Assembly: GCA_029287305.1 (NCBI GenBank)
Contig: JARFRJ010000049.1
Span: forward strand, 1 to 7,387
Direction: 5' to 3'
DNA: 7,387 nucleotides
Source: Hyphomonas sp.
GTDB lineage: Bacteria > Pseudomonadota > Alphaproteobacteria > Caulobacterales > Hyphomonadaceae
The notes under the pieces are model-generated. The model searched no databases, was not told the DNA's origin, and worked only from the letters and a program-made list of their open reading frames with translations. The translations under genes and the position numbers were made by a program. Numbering within the stretch: the first letter of the stretch is position 1; each line of letters opens with the position of its first letter. Positions 1 to 7,268 of the stretch are shown in pieces.

Positions 1-1412
1 GCGGTTTTCAGCAGTTTACGGTCTGCAAAATAATCATGCAATTGTTTCCAAGGGGCCTTGGCCCCCTCGCGCGGAAGCTTACCAACAGCGCGCTGAAAAT
101 AGCCGGATTTCAACGGTTCCATATCGACAGTCTCAATCTCACCTTCCTCAAGATGCGGTTCGCAGATATCCGTGCCGGTTTCGTCCATATGATTGATCAG
201 GCGACAGACAAATTGACTGGTCAGATCTGCCTTTAAAGTCCAACTGGCATTGGTATAGCCAAACACATTGGCAAAATTCGGGATATTGCCATACATGAAG
301 CCTTTATAAGTGATCAGATCACCGGAATGAACAGATGTGCCATCTTTGCTGAGGCTCATGCCGCCAAACATTTGCAGGTCCAGACCTGTTGCGGTGACAA
401 TAATATCTGCGTTTAATATTTCACCAGAGGTCAGCTTGATCCCGTCTTTTACAAATTGGTCAATATGACCTGTCTTTACTGATGAGGAGCCTTCTTTTAA
501 ACTATGGAAAAAATCACTGTCGGGCACCAAGCATATGCGCTGCTCCCAGGGATTATAAGAGGGTGTAAAATCCTTCTTAATGTCGAACCCGTCGCCTAAT
601 TCCTTTTCCAGCATTTGTAAGACCTGCTTCTTTGTCTTGGCGGGCGCGACCTGTGTGCGATTATAGAAATAACGCCCGATCCAGATATTTTTAGCCCGTG
701 TTATCGCATAGGCCCAGCGATCAGGTAATAGTCTGCGCAGGAAATTTGCAATCCAGTCCTTGGATGGACGTGAGACCATATAGGTTGGAGAGCGTTGCAG
801 CATGGTGACATGGCTGGCTTTTTTGGCCAGTTCCGGAACAAGGGTTATTGCTGTCGCGCCACTGCCGATAACAATGATATTCTTGCCCTCATAATCATAT
901 TCTTCAGGCCAGTGCTGTGGGTGAATAAGCTTGCCCTGAAAATCTTCCATCCCTTTAAAATCAGGCAGATACCCGGATTGATAATTATAATAACCCGAGC
1001 AGATGAGGAGAAACCCGCAGCTGAGCTCAGAGGTCTTGCCCCCATGCTCAATTGTCAGCGCCCAGCGTGCGGCCTCAGATGACCAATTAGCATGTACAAC
1101 TTTATGGCCAAAGCGAATGTGTTTTTTGATATCGTATTCATCAGCCGTTTCCCGCACATAGCTGCGAATACTGGGCCCATCGGCAATGGCCTTGCTCGCC
1201 TTCCAGGGTTTGAATATATAGCCAAGCGTATGCATATCGCTGTCAGAGCGTATCCCAGGATAACGGAACAAATCCCATGTACCGCCAATTTCGTCGCGCG
1301 CTTCCAGGATCGCAAATGTCTTGCCCGGGCATTCTTTTTGCAAATGTACGCCAGCCCCGATGCCTGATAGTCCAGCCCCGATAATTAGTACGTCAAAATG
1401 TGTGTTGCTCAT
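1..1412 (-). CDS. EthA-like flavin-containing monooxygenase (Baeyer-Villiger type), 3' end cut off by the window
   Basis: The 470 visible residues, running off the left edge, read as a class B flavoprotein monooxygenase. Such enzymes use FAD, NADPH and O2 to insert oxygen next to a ketone or to oxidise a sulfur or nitrogen centre in the cytoplasm. Seen: an FAD-binding GAGLSG at residues 12-17; GGTWDLFRYPGIRSDSDM at 43-60, typical of this class; the Baeyer-Villiger fingerprint FxGxxxHxxxWP at 158-169 (F158, G160, H164, W168); a second, NADPH-binding nucleotide fold GSGATA at 183-188; and an ATG motif near 341-343. From memory the closest characterised relative is mycobacterial EthA (about 489 residues), with MymA also similar, so perhaps 20-40 residues are missing. 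The ATG start follows AAGGGC at 8 bases. An in-frame GTG two codons upstream lies too close to that site. A terminator separates the gene from its upstream neighbour, and no TetR/EthR-type regulator is visible. The natural substrate is unknown. Confidence 0.93.
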   Translation of the reverse strand, partial: MSNTHFDVLIIGAGLSGIGAGVHLQKECPGKTFAILEARDEIGGTWDLFRYPGIRSDSDMHTLGYIFKPWKASKAIADGPSIRSYVRETADEYDIKKHIRFGHKVVHANWSSEAARWALTIEHGGKTSELSCGFLLICSGYYNYQSGYLPDFKGMEDFQGKLIHPQHWPEEYDYEGKNIIVIGSGATAITLVPELAKKASHVTMLQRSPTYMVSRPSKDWIANFLRRLLPDRWAYAITRAKNIWIGRYFYNRTQVAPAKTKKQVLQMLEKELGDGFDIKKDFTPSYNPWEQRICLVPDSDFFHSLKEGSSSVKTGHIDQFVKDGIKLTSGEILNADIIVTATGLDLQMFGGMSLSKDGTSVHSGDLITYKGFMYGNIPNFANVFGYTNASWTLKADLTSQFVCRLINHMDETGTDICEPHLEEGEIETVDMEPLKSGYFQRAVGKLPREGAKAPWKQLHDYFADRKLLKT

Positions 1413-1458
1413 GTGCACTCGCCCTTATTTATATCGCTTTGAGGCGATGTTTACACGG

Positions 1459-1493
1459 TTCACCTCAAGCCATAGCGCAGGAGATGAGGTCAA
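1459..1493. repeat. Imperfect inverted repeat in the monooxygenase leader
   Basis: TTCACCTCA (1459-1467) and TGAGGTCAA (1485-1493) pair at 8 of 9 positions across a 17-base spacer. A third related copy, TTGAGGCGA, begins at 1439. If the proposed promoter at 1508-1539 is right, this repeat lies in the transcribed leader. It could then be a downstream operator or an mRNA stem. The role is inferred only. Confidence 0.4.
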
Positions 1494-1507
1494 GTTTACC
1501 TTTACGT

Positions 1508-1539
1508 TTTATAAACTTTTACGCCTTATAAGGTGTAAA
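1508..1539 (-). promoter_or_regulatory. Candidate monooxygenase promoter overlapping a 22-bp palindrome
   Basis: Read on the minus strand, a -35-like TTTACA (1534-1539) and a -10-like TATAAA (1508-1513) are 20 bases apart, or 19 if TTATAA (1509-1514) is used. A near-perfect palindrome at 1518-1539 overlaps the -35 box and much of the spacer. On the plus strand its half-sites are TTTACGCCTTA and TAAGGTGTAAA, with one non-matching pair. A regulator bound there would occlude or remodel the promoter. A 19-20 base spacer recalls MerR-type promoters, but the palindrome is centred near the -35 box rather than mid-spacer, so a simple repressor site is equally possible. The transcript would have a leader of roughly 85-90 bases. 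Confidence 0.4.
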
Positions 1540-1550
1540 GAATAACATGT

Positions 1551-1595
1551 TAAATATTTAGATAATTCCAAAGGAAACGTAAATATTTCGATATT
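1551..1595. repeat. Direct repeat flanking a small palindrome, upstream of the candidate promoter
   Basis: TAAATATTTAGATAAT (1551-1566) and TAAATATTTCGATATT (1580-1595) match at 14 of 16 positions, 29 bases apart. Each contains the palindrome AAATATTT. Between them, sharing base 1566, lies TTCCAAAGGAA (1566-1576), itself an inverted repeat, so the module is nearly symmetrical. It sits just upstream of the proposed -35 box, where an activator or cooperative repressor could bind. AT-richness makes chance repeats more likely, so the functional claim is weak. Confidence 0.4.
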
Positions 1596-1670
1596 GGCTA
1601 AACATAACCTAAAGTGTTCACAGCGCAAAGGGAAGTTTAGCTGTCTTTCACGGGACTTGTTTCCATGAAC

Positions 1671-1706
1671 AAAAAATGAGGCTAGCCTGAGTACAGGCTA
1701 ACCTCA
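1671..1706 (-). terminator. Rho-independent terminator of the racemase-phosphatase operon
   Basis: On the minus strand, GAGGTTAGCCTG and CAGGCTAGCCTC form a 12-bp stem with one G-U pair around the loop TACT. A further U-A pair extends it to 13 bp, and six U residues follow (plus-strand A run at 1671-1676). The plus strand has no T-run after its copy, so termination acts on leftward transcripts. It lies about 170 bases past the phosphatase stop and isolates the monooxygenase from read-through. Confidence 0.88.
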
Positions 1707-1878
1707 CCAAAATAGCAAGAATCTGATACGCGACTAAATTTATACACTAAACTCAAAAAAACTATACTAACTATTTGATTTATCTATGAGTGATTGAACC
1801 TGAATATAGCCCTAACAAAGCGTTCATATTTGTGTCTTGTTTGTCCTGACTATGTACAATACTGATGCGTTTTCTTTG

Positions 1879-2613
1879 TTAAGTAGGCTCAACGAAAATA
1901 GCTTCCAGAGACCGCAGATTCATACCATTTTTCAAATAATTATAAGGCGTTATATTTAAGGCTTTCAGCATAGCGCGCTCTATTTTTGGAGCTTCGCCCT
2001 GTTTTTCAGATGGAACGAGATCAAAATCAAGAATATTGACACACCCTGTGTCCTGCTCGAATCCTGCACTTGTTCCAAGCGATGCTTTCAGAATATGTGA
2101 GAGAATCAGCCGGTTTACGCCCTCATGCGCGACCAGCAGGGCACATGCCCAATCAGGTCGATGCAACAGGGCTTTTAATCCAGCCTGTATGCGCTGCATG
2201 GCGCTGGCGAATGTTTCACCGCCCTCCAGAAACGTTGCACCGGGCTCACCTGCCTGCTCAAACTGGAACGTCATTACCGCTGCGAGCTGTTCCTGACTTT
2301 CAAAATGAATATACTTCCCGCTGCGCAATTCTTCAAAATCGGGATTATCTTCCAGTGTCAGATCATAGGGGTGCTCGGCCAGAACAATTTCTGCGGTTTG
2401 GCGCGTACGTCTAAGACCTGAGCACAGCGCAAGATCAAAATGAATATCGGCAAGCGCGAGCCCAGCCGCCTTGGCCTCTTCACGACCGCGTGTCGTCAGG
2501 GCGGCGCGGCTGGGGTCTTCATGTTTGACAACTTCTGGCGATGTATAATCGACAAATCCATGACGCATCAGATAAATGCGCCGCCGCCCTGTCGTTCCTG
2601 TTAATGCGGCCAT
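1879..2613 (-). CDS. Histidine phosphatase family protein (phosphoglycerate mutase-like)
   Basis: This 244-residue cytoplasmic protein belongs to the branch 1 histidine phosphatase superfamily, in which a phosphohistidine intermediate forms during phosphate-ester hydrolysis or transfer. Seen: the catalytic LMRHG at residues 15-19 (nucleophile H18, with R17); SGLRRTRQTA at 65-74, giving the second phosphate-binding arginine; EELRSG at 94-99 with the likely acid E94 or E95; and VAHEG at 161-165 with the second catalytic histidine H163. All core residues are present, so it should be active. There is no signal peptide or membrane segment. The ATG lies 2 bases after the racemase stop, so translation is probably coupled. 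A G-rich stretch in the end of that gene may serve as ribosome binding site. The substrate cannot be read from the sequence: a true glycolytic mutase is unlikely given the context, and a sugar-phosphate, nucleotide or CoA-related ester is possible. Confidence 0.92.
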   Translation of the reverse strand: MAALTGTTGRRRIYLMRHGFVDYTSPEVVKHEDPSRAALTTRGREEAKAAGLALADIHFDLALCSGLRRTRQTAEIVLAEHPYDLTLEDNPDFEELRSGKYIHFESQEQLAAVMTFQFEQAGEPGATFLEGGETFASAMQRIQAGLKALLHRPDWACALLVAHEGVNRLILSHILKASLGTSAGFEQDTGCVNILDFDLVPSEKQGEAPKIERAMLKALNITPYNYLKNGMNLRSLEAIFVEPT

Positions 2614-2615
2614 CT

Positions 2616-3707
2616 CTAATTGAGCCCCCAGTCTTTCAATATTTCTTCACGGTGTGCGCCAATCGCGGGGGGCGGGCCTTGCACACTCCCCGGTGTTTTA
2701 GAAAAGCGCGGGGCCGGGGCGGGTTGAGTAACACCGGCAATTTCTATAAAGGTCTGACGGGCCTTATTGTGCGCATGTGCCGGGGCTTCGGCCATGGACA
2801 GAACCGGGGCAAAACAGACATCGCTGCCTTCCATAATCTCACACCATTCCTGGCGGGTTTTTGTTTTGAAGATTGTGGCGAGCTTTTCTTTCAGCTGTGG
2901 CCAATTCTGGCGATCCATCTGTGTGTCAAACGCCGGATCGGTCAGTCCCGCCTTTTCGCGAAGGAGGGCATAGAATTGTGGCTCCAGAGAGCCGATGGAA
3001 ACCCATTTTCTATCCTGACATTCATAAGTGTCATAGAAATGCGCCCCGCCATCGAGGAGGTTGGCTTCGCGCTCATCATGCCAAAGTCCCATCGCCCGCA
3101 GGCCATAAAACATGGCCGAGAGAGAAGCTGCCCCATCTGTCATAGCGCAATCAATCACCTGGCCTTCGCCTGTTGCCCGGGCATTGAGTATCCCGGCGCA
3201 AAGCCCAAAGGCGAGATAAAGTGCGCCGCCGCCATAATCACCAACAAGATTTAACGGGGGAGAGGGCGGGCTATCACTTCGTCCCATAGCATGCAAAGCC
3301 CCGGTCAGGGCGATATAGTTCAGATCATGCCCCGCCGCATGGGCGAGCGGGCCGGTTTGGCCCCACCCAGTCATGCGTCCATAGACCAGTTTTGGATTTC
3401 GTTTGAGGGCGACATCCGGGCCGAGACCATTGCGCTCCATCACGCCGGGGCGATAGCCTTCAATCAGCCCATCGGCTTTTGAGATGAGTTGCAAGGCCAG
3501 TTCAATATCGGCTGCTTCTTTCAGGTTTAAGGCGATTGAGCGCCGCCCGCGACTGGTCACATCGCTTGGGAACCCGCCCCGCGCGCCGGGGCGATCAATC
3601 CGGATAACGTCCGCACCAAGGTCAGACAATAACATGCCGCAAAAAGGGCCCGGCCCGATACTGGCAAATTCGATAATCCGGACACTGTCCAAAGGTCCTT
3701 TTTGCAT
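2616..3707 (-). CDS. Alpha-methylacyl-CoA racemase (family III CoA-transferase, CaiB/BaiF)
   Basis: The 363-residue protein fits alpha-methylacyl-CoA racemase, which interconverts (2R)- and (2S)-methylacyl-CoA by proton removal at C2 so that branched acyl chains can enter beta-oxidation. Seen: [20 protein letters not shown] near residues 17-36, typical of the family; IEGYRPGV at 82-89; MTGWGQTGP at 112-120; AGHDLNY at 125-131 with H127; NLVGDYGGG at 153-161 with D157; [13 protein letters not shown] at 218-230; and EPQFY at 242-246 with E242. From memory, H127, D157 and E242 correspond to H126, D156 and E241 of mycobacterial MCR, the catalytic set of the racemases. This favours racemase over a true CoA-transferase, which uses an aspartate nucleophile near residue 169. 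The length is normal. The start has AGGAGA 5 bases upstream. It is first in a two-gene unit with the phosphatase. Confidence 0.92.
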   Translation of the reverse strand: MQKGPLDSVRIIEFASIGPGPFCGMLLSDLGADVIRIDRPGARGGFPSDVTSRGRRSIALNLKEAADIELALQLISKADGLIEGYRPGVMERNGLGPDVALKRNPKLVYGRMTGWGQTGPLAHAAGHDLNYIALTGALHAMGRSDSPPSPPLNLVGDYGGGALYLAFGLCAGILNARATGEGQVIDCAMTDGAASLSAMFYGLRAMGLWHDEREANLLDGGAHFYDTYECQDRKWVSIGSLEPQFYALLREKAGLTDPAFDTQMDRQNWPQLKEKLATIFKTKTRQEWCEIMEGSDVCFAPVLSMAEAPAHAHNKARQTFIEIAGVTQPAPAPRFSKTPGSVQGPPPAIGAHREEILKDWGLN

Positions 3708-3712
3708 ATATG

Positions 3713-3718
3713 TCTCCT
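3713..3718 (-). promoter_or_regulatory. Ribosome binding site of the racemase gene
   Basis: AGGAGA on the minus strand lies 5 bases before the ATG at 3705-3707. It is the strongest Shine-Dalgarno match in the window and fixes the start of the racemase gene. Confidence 0.75.
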
Positions 3719-3744
3719 GATTGTCTTTATCTTATCTATATAAA

Positions 3745-3773
3745 ATTATCGCCTGGCCCGGATTTCAGTTTAA
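3745..3773 (-). promoter_or_regulatory. Possible weak promoter for the racemase-phosphatase operon
   Basis: On the minus strand a -10-like GATAAT (3745-3750) lies 17 bases after TTAAAC (3768-3773), a poor -35 match that overlaps the mfd stop codon. The 62-base gap is AT-rich and I see no strong terminator after mfd, so read-through from mfd is an equally good explanation for expression of the operon. Confidence 0.25.
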
Positions 3774-6700
3774 GCGGGCTGTGCCTCAGGGGCGAGCCCG
3801 TCAAGCTCATCAACGAATTTCTTTATCGCGGCAAGCCGTTTTTGCGGGCTTGACCAGTGTCCGGGCATGACAAGTTTGGAATCTGGACGCAGCCTTACCC
3901 CGCCCCCGCGTGCCCGAATGAACAACATCAGCCTAGCCGGATCAAGGGGGGTGTCGTCCCGGAATGTGACCAAGGCCCCTTTTTCCCCGGCATCCAGTTT
4001 CGCAATGCCGAGCTTTTTACAGAGACTCTTAAGGGCGCTGATTTCCATTAATTGCCGGGTTTCCTCAGGTATCGGGCCAAAGCGATCTATCAATTCCGCG
4101 GCAAAGGCCTGCTGATCGGTTTCTGTTTCAAGATCGGACAGGCGTCGATAAAGGGACATGCGGACGGTCAAATCCTCGACATAGTCTTCTGGAATAAGAA
4201 CGGAGACACCCAAATTCATCTGCGGCGACCAGGTTTCTTCGGTGAACCCCTCTTGACCGGTTTTAAGAGCGTTGACGGCGTCTTCCAGCATTTGCTGGTA
4301 CAGTTCTACACCGACCTCGCGAATATGGCCCGATTGCTGATCGCCGAGTAGATTGCCGCCGCCGCGCATATCCAGATCGTGACTGGCCAGTTCAAAGCCT
4401 GCCCCAAGACTGTCCAAGGATTGCAAGATGCGCAAACGTTTGGCCGCTGACGGGGTCAGTGTCTTATTTTGTGGCGTGGTAAAATAGGCATAGGCACGTA
4501 ATTTGGAGCGTCCGACGCGGCCACGCAATTGGTAGAGTTGCGCTAGGCCAAACATATCCGCCCGATGCAGGATCAGCGTATTGGCGCTTGGGATATCCAG
4601 TCCGGATTCGACAATTGTGGTCGATAGAAGCACATCATACTCGCCTTCATAAAACGCGTTCATAATCGCTTCCAGCTCGCTAGGGGCCATTTGCCCATGG
4701 GCAACAATATAGCTAACCTCCGGCACATTCTCGCTTAGGAAGCTTTCCAGCTTGTCGATATCTGCAATACGCGGAGCCACAAAAAAGGCCTGGCCGCCGC
4801 GATATTTCTCCCGCAGCAAGGCTTCGCGCAACATTAACGGGTCGGTCTCGGAAACATATGTCCGCACAGAGAGCCGATCGACGGGCGGGGTGGCAATAAT
4901 GGACAAGTCCCGAATGCCGGTCAGTGACATTTGCAGCGTGCGTGGGATAGGTGTGGCCGAAAGGGTCAGAACGTGAATATCGGCTTTCAGCTCTTTCAGG
5001 CGTTCTTTGTGCTTGACGCCAAAGCGTTGCTCTTCATCAACAATCATAAGCCCCAAGCGTCGCATATCAATATTTTTCGCCAGAAGGGCATGCGTGCCAA
5101 TGACAATATCAACCTGACCATCTTTTAGTCCGGCGCGCGCTTCCCGCGCTTCAGCGCTTGGCACAAGACGTGATAAATGCCGCACATTTAAGGGATAGCC
5201 GGACAGGCGTTCGGTAAAGGTTTTATAATGCTGACGAGCTAGAAGTGTTGTTGGGGCAATAATCGCCACTTGCTGTCCGGTCATGGCGCATAAAAAGGCT
5301 GCCCGCAGCGCCACTTCGGTTTTGCCAAAGCCGACATCGCCGCAAATCAGCCGGTCCATAGGGCGCCCAGAGGCCAAATCTGCGATTACATCTTCAATTG
5401 CGCTGAGCTGATCTTCGGTCTCTTCATAAGGGAAACGGGCGGCAAATTCTTCATATAATCCCGGATCGGCATGGACAGCCTCACCTTTACGCAAAGCGCG
5501 TTTGGCTGCAATCTCCATCAGTTCCGAGGCCAGTTCCAGAATACGCTTTTTCGTCTTCGCCTTGCGGGTCTGCCATCCGGCCCCGCCAAGTTTATCGAGC
5601 ACATTGGCCTCGGTTTCCGAACCATAGCGACTGATAAGATCAATATTTTCAACGGGCAGATAAATTTTGTCGCCGCCGGCATATTCCAGCTCTAGGCAGT
5701 CATGTGCTGCACCGGTTAGGGTCAAGGTCTTCAAGCCTTCATAGCGGCCAATGCCATGATCGGCATGCACAATAAGATCGCCTTGTGAGAGCGCTGCGGC
5801 TTCGGCGATGAAATTGGCAGATTTGCGTTTGCGCCTAGGATTGGCAAGCTTATCGCCCAGCACATCCTGTTCGGCAATAAAGACAAGTGTGTCGGTCTCA
5901 AAACCGGCCTCCAGAGGCAATTCAGCGACAGAAAGGCCTACTTTTAGCGCCGCTTCCAGAGAATACACTTTCGGTATAGCGGTGAGGCCATGATCTTGCA
6001 TGACACTGGCAAGGCGCTCTGCTGAGCCTTCACTCCAGGCCGCAAAAATAACCGTTTTACCGCTATCGCGCTTTTCCTGGACATGCCCGGCGCACGCTTC
6101 AAAAATATTGATCTCAGCCCGTAAGCGTTCTGGTGCAAAATTACGGCCCGGATAACCGCCGAGATCTGCCCCGCTATGCTGGCCCTCATGAAAGCAGGCT
6201 AGGCTTTTTGTGGCAATTGCCTCTTTCAGAACATCTGTATCCAGATATAGCTTGCCGGGTGCCAAGACCCGCGCTTTTTGACTGTTTTGAGCGGCTTCCT
6301 GGCGTGTATTGTAATAATCAGCCACTTGGTCTAGGCGTTCAAACGCGGCTTCTTGAGCCAAGGGCCCCAATCCAATCAGGGCTTCCTCTCCTATATAATC
6401 AAACAGCGTCTCCATCTGTGGATAGAAAAGCGGAAGCCACATTTCCACACCTTGCTGGCGTATCCGGGCGCGGGCCGCCTCATAAAGCGGATCGCCTGCG
6501 GGTGGACCAAACTCTGTCAGATAGGCCGTCCGGAAGGTGGTCAAACTCTCTTCATGCATGAGAATTTCACTAACCGGGGCAAGATTTAACTGTTTTAAAG
6601 AGCCTGTAGAGATTTGTGTGTCCGGATCAAAAGACCGCAGCGTTTCTAATGTGTCGCCAAAGAAATCAAGCCGAACCGGGCTTTCTTCGGTTGGGGGAAA

Positions 6701-7231
6701 CAGGTCGATAAGGCCGCCGCGAATAGCATATTCCCCGCGTTCGCGCACGACAGAGGTGCGCACATAGCCATTAATGGTGAGATATTCGGTGAGCCGCTCG
6801 GCGCTGAGTGTATCCTCCGGTTTTATGGCGAGGCTTGCGGTCCGAATCACCTCTATCGGGGGCAGGCGCTGAACGAGGCTTGAGGCTGTGGTGATAATCA
6901 GACGCGTTGCCCTGACTGGTTCGGCCAATATTGACAGCCCAGCGCAGCGCTTTGCAGCAATGGCCGGGCTCGGACTGACCCGATCAAAGGGCAGAGTATC
7001 CCAGCCGGGCAAGCTGATCACATCAAGGTCCGGCGCCATGAAGTGGGCAATCTGCTCGGCAGATTTTGCACTGCGGTCATCCCGGGCGACATAAAGACCT
7101 GTTCCCCCGCGCTTCTTCAAGCCATGCACGAAAACCTGAATGTCGAGGCCAAAAGGTGCGCGGCTGAACTGCGCAGGCCCCGATAATCGCGTTAATATAT
7201 CAAGCGCGCTCACTGAAATCCCCAAAATCAT
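3770..7231 (-). CDS. mfd: Transcription-repair coupling factor Mfd
   Basis: The 1153-residue protein is a complete Mfd, the ATP-driven DNA translocase that removes RNA polymerase stalled at lesions and recruits UvrA for excision repair. Seen in order: a UvrB-like N-terminal module (about 1-330) with LPGWDTLPFDRVSP at 74-87 and RERGEYAIRGGLIDLFP at 163-179; the polymerase-interacting domain (about 484-545) with VHADHGIGRYEG and YLPVENIDLISRY; a RecG-type helicase core with Walker A GDVGFGKTE at 631-639, DEEQ at 732-735, TLSATPIPRTL at 756-766 and QLRGRVGRS at 901-909; the TRG-type segment HDLDMRGGGNLLGDQQSGHI at 951-970; and a C-terminal autoinhibitory domain after about 1000. Length is normal and nothing essential is missing. 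The ATG has no clear ribosome binding site. A GTG at codon 7 (7211-7213) has GGGGA 5 bases upstream and could be the true start. sdhE lies 37 bases upstream on the same strand. Confidence 0.98.
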   Translation of the reverse strand: MILGISVSALDILTRLSGPAQFSRAPFGLDIQVFVHGLKKRGGTGLYVARDDRSAKSAEQIAHFMAPDLDVISLPGWDTLPFDRVSPSPAIAAKRCAGLSILAEPVRATRLIITTASSLVQRLPPIEVIRTASLAIKPEDTLSAERLTEYLTINGYVRTSVVRERGEYAIRGGLIDLFPPTEESPVRLDFFGDTLETLRSFDPDTQISTGSLKQLNLAPVSEILMHEESLTTFRTAYLTEFGPPAGDPLYEAARARIRQQGVEMWLPLFYPQMETLFDYIGEEALIGLGPLAQEAAFERLDQVADYYNTRQEAAQNSQKARVLAPGKLYLDTDVLKEAIATKSLACFHEGQHSGADLGGYPGRNFAPERLRAEINIFEACAGHVQEKRDSGKTVIFAAWSEGSAERLASVMQDHGLTAIPKVYSLEAALKVGLSVAELPLEAGFETDTLVFIAEQDVLGDKLANPRRKRKSANFIAEAAALSQGDLIVHADHGIGRYEGLKTLTLTGAAHDCLELEYAGGDKIYLPVENIDLISRYGSETEANVLDKLGGAGWQTRKAKTKKRILELASELMEIAAKRALRKGEAVHADPGLYEEFAARFPYEETEDQLSAIEDVIADLASGRPMDRLICGDVGFGKTEVALRAAFLCAMTGQQVAIIAPTTLLARQHYKTFTERLSGYPLNVRHLSRLVPSAEAREARAGLKDGQVDIVIGTHALLAKNIDMRRLGLMIVDEEQRFGVKHKERLKELKADIHVLTLSATPIPRTLQMSLTGIRDLSIIATPPVDRLSVRTYVSETDPLMLREALLREKYRGGQAFFVAPRIADIDKLESFLSENVPEVSYIVAHGQMAPSELEAIMNAFYEGEYDVLLSTTIVESGLDIPSANTLILHRADMFGLAQLYQLRGRVGRSKLRAYAYFTTPQNKTLTPSAAKRLRILQSLDSLGAGFELASHDLDMRGGGNLLGDQQSGHIREVGVELYQQMLEDAVNALKTGQEGFTEETWSPQMNLGVSVLIPEDYVEDLTVRMSLYRRLSDLETETDQQAFAAELIDRFGPIPEETRQLMEISALKSLCKKLGIAKLDAGEKGALVTFRDDTPLDPARLMLFIRARGGGVRLRPDSKLVMPGHWSSPQKRLAAIKKFVDELDGLAPEAQPA

Positions 7232-7268
7232 GAAATCATTTTACGGATGTAAAACGAAAGCGGGTTTT
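7232..7268. other. Short sdhE-mfd gap with small inverted repeat
   Basis: The 37-base gap contains TTTTAC and GTAAAA around a 4-base loop (7239-7254). No T-run follows on the minus strand, so it is not a convincing terminator, and sdhE and mfd may be cotranscribed. A 4-codon frame, ATG ATT TCA TGA (7228-7239 on the minus strand), overlaps the mfd ATG. Confidence 0.4.

Larger units (their letters stand above)
1413..1878. other. AT-rich intergenic region with terminator and putative operators
   Basis: This stretch of about 466 bases separates the phosphatase gene from the monooxygenase gene. I found no convincing protein gene on either strand. The part nearest the phosphatase (about 1707-1878) is its 3' untranslated region. 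It holds only a 15-codon minus-strand open frame without a ribosome binding site. A strong minus-strand terminator follows at 1671-1706. The remainder (about 1413-1670) is upstream DNA of the monooxygenase and contains several inverted and direct repeats listed separately. No tRNA or recognisable riboswitch was seen. Confidence 0.75.

Noticed and set aside
1092..1545. Overlapping plus-strand frames opposite the monooxygenase start and its upstream region
   Set aside because: The minus-strand frame holds diagnostic FAD-binding and Baeyer-Villiger motifs; the plus-strand translations resemble nothing known.
1781..1831. A 15-codon minus-strand open frame in the phosphatase 3' region as a leader peptide
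   Set aside because: It has no ribosome binding site, is not followed by an attenuator-like set of alternative stems for a downstream gene, and lies upstream of a terminator that ends the previous operon.
2541..3254. A 237-codon plus-strand open frame opposite the racemase and the start of the phosphatase
   Set aside because: It lies antisense to a protein with clear family motifs and intact catalytic residues, and its translation shows no recognisable domain. It is a by-product of codon use on the other strand.
3735..3780. A hairpin after mfd (GCCCG with CGGGC) as a terminator
   Set aside because: The stem is only 5 bp with a loop of about a dozen bases, and no U-run directly follows.
6133..6561. 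A 142-codon plus-strand open frame inside mfd
   Set aside because: It is antisense to the UvrB-like part of Mfd, lacks recognisable motifs, and the minus-strand frame is continuous and family-like.
7239..7254. The TTTTAC/GTAAAA repeat before mfd as the same operator as that upstream of the monooxygenase
   Set aside because: Only the outer TTTTAC/GTAAAA is shared. Spacing and core differ, and such short AT-rich arms are expected by chance.
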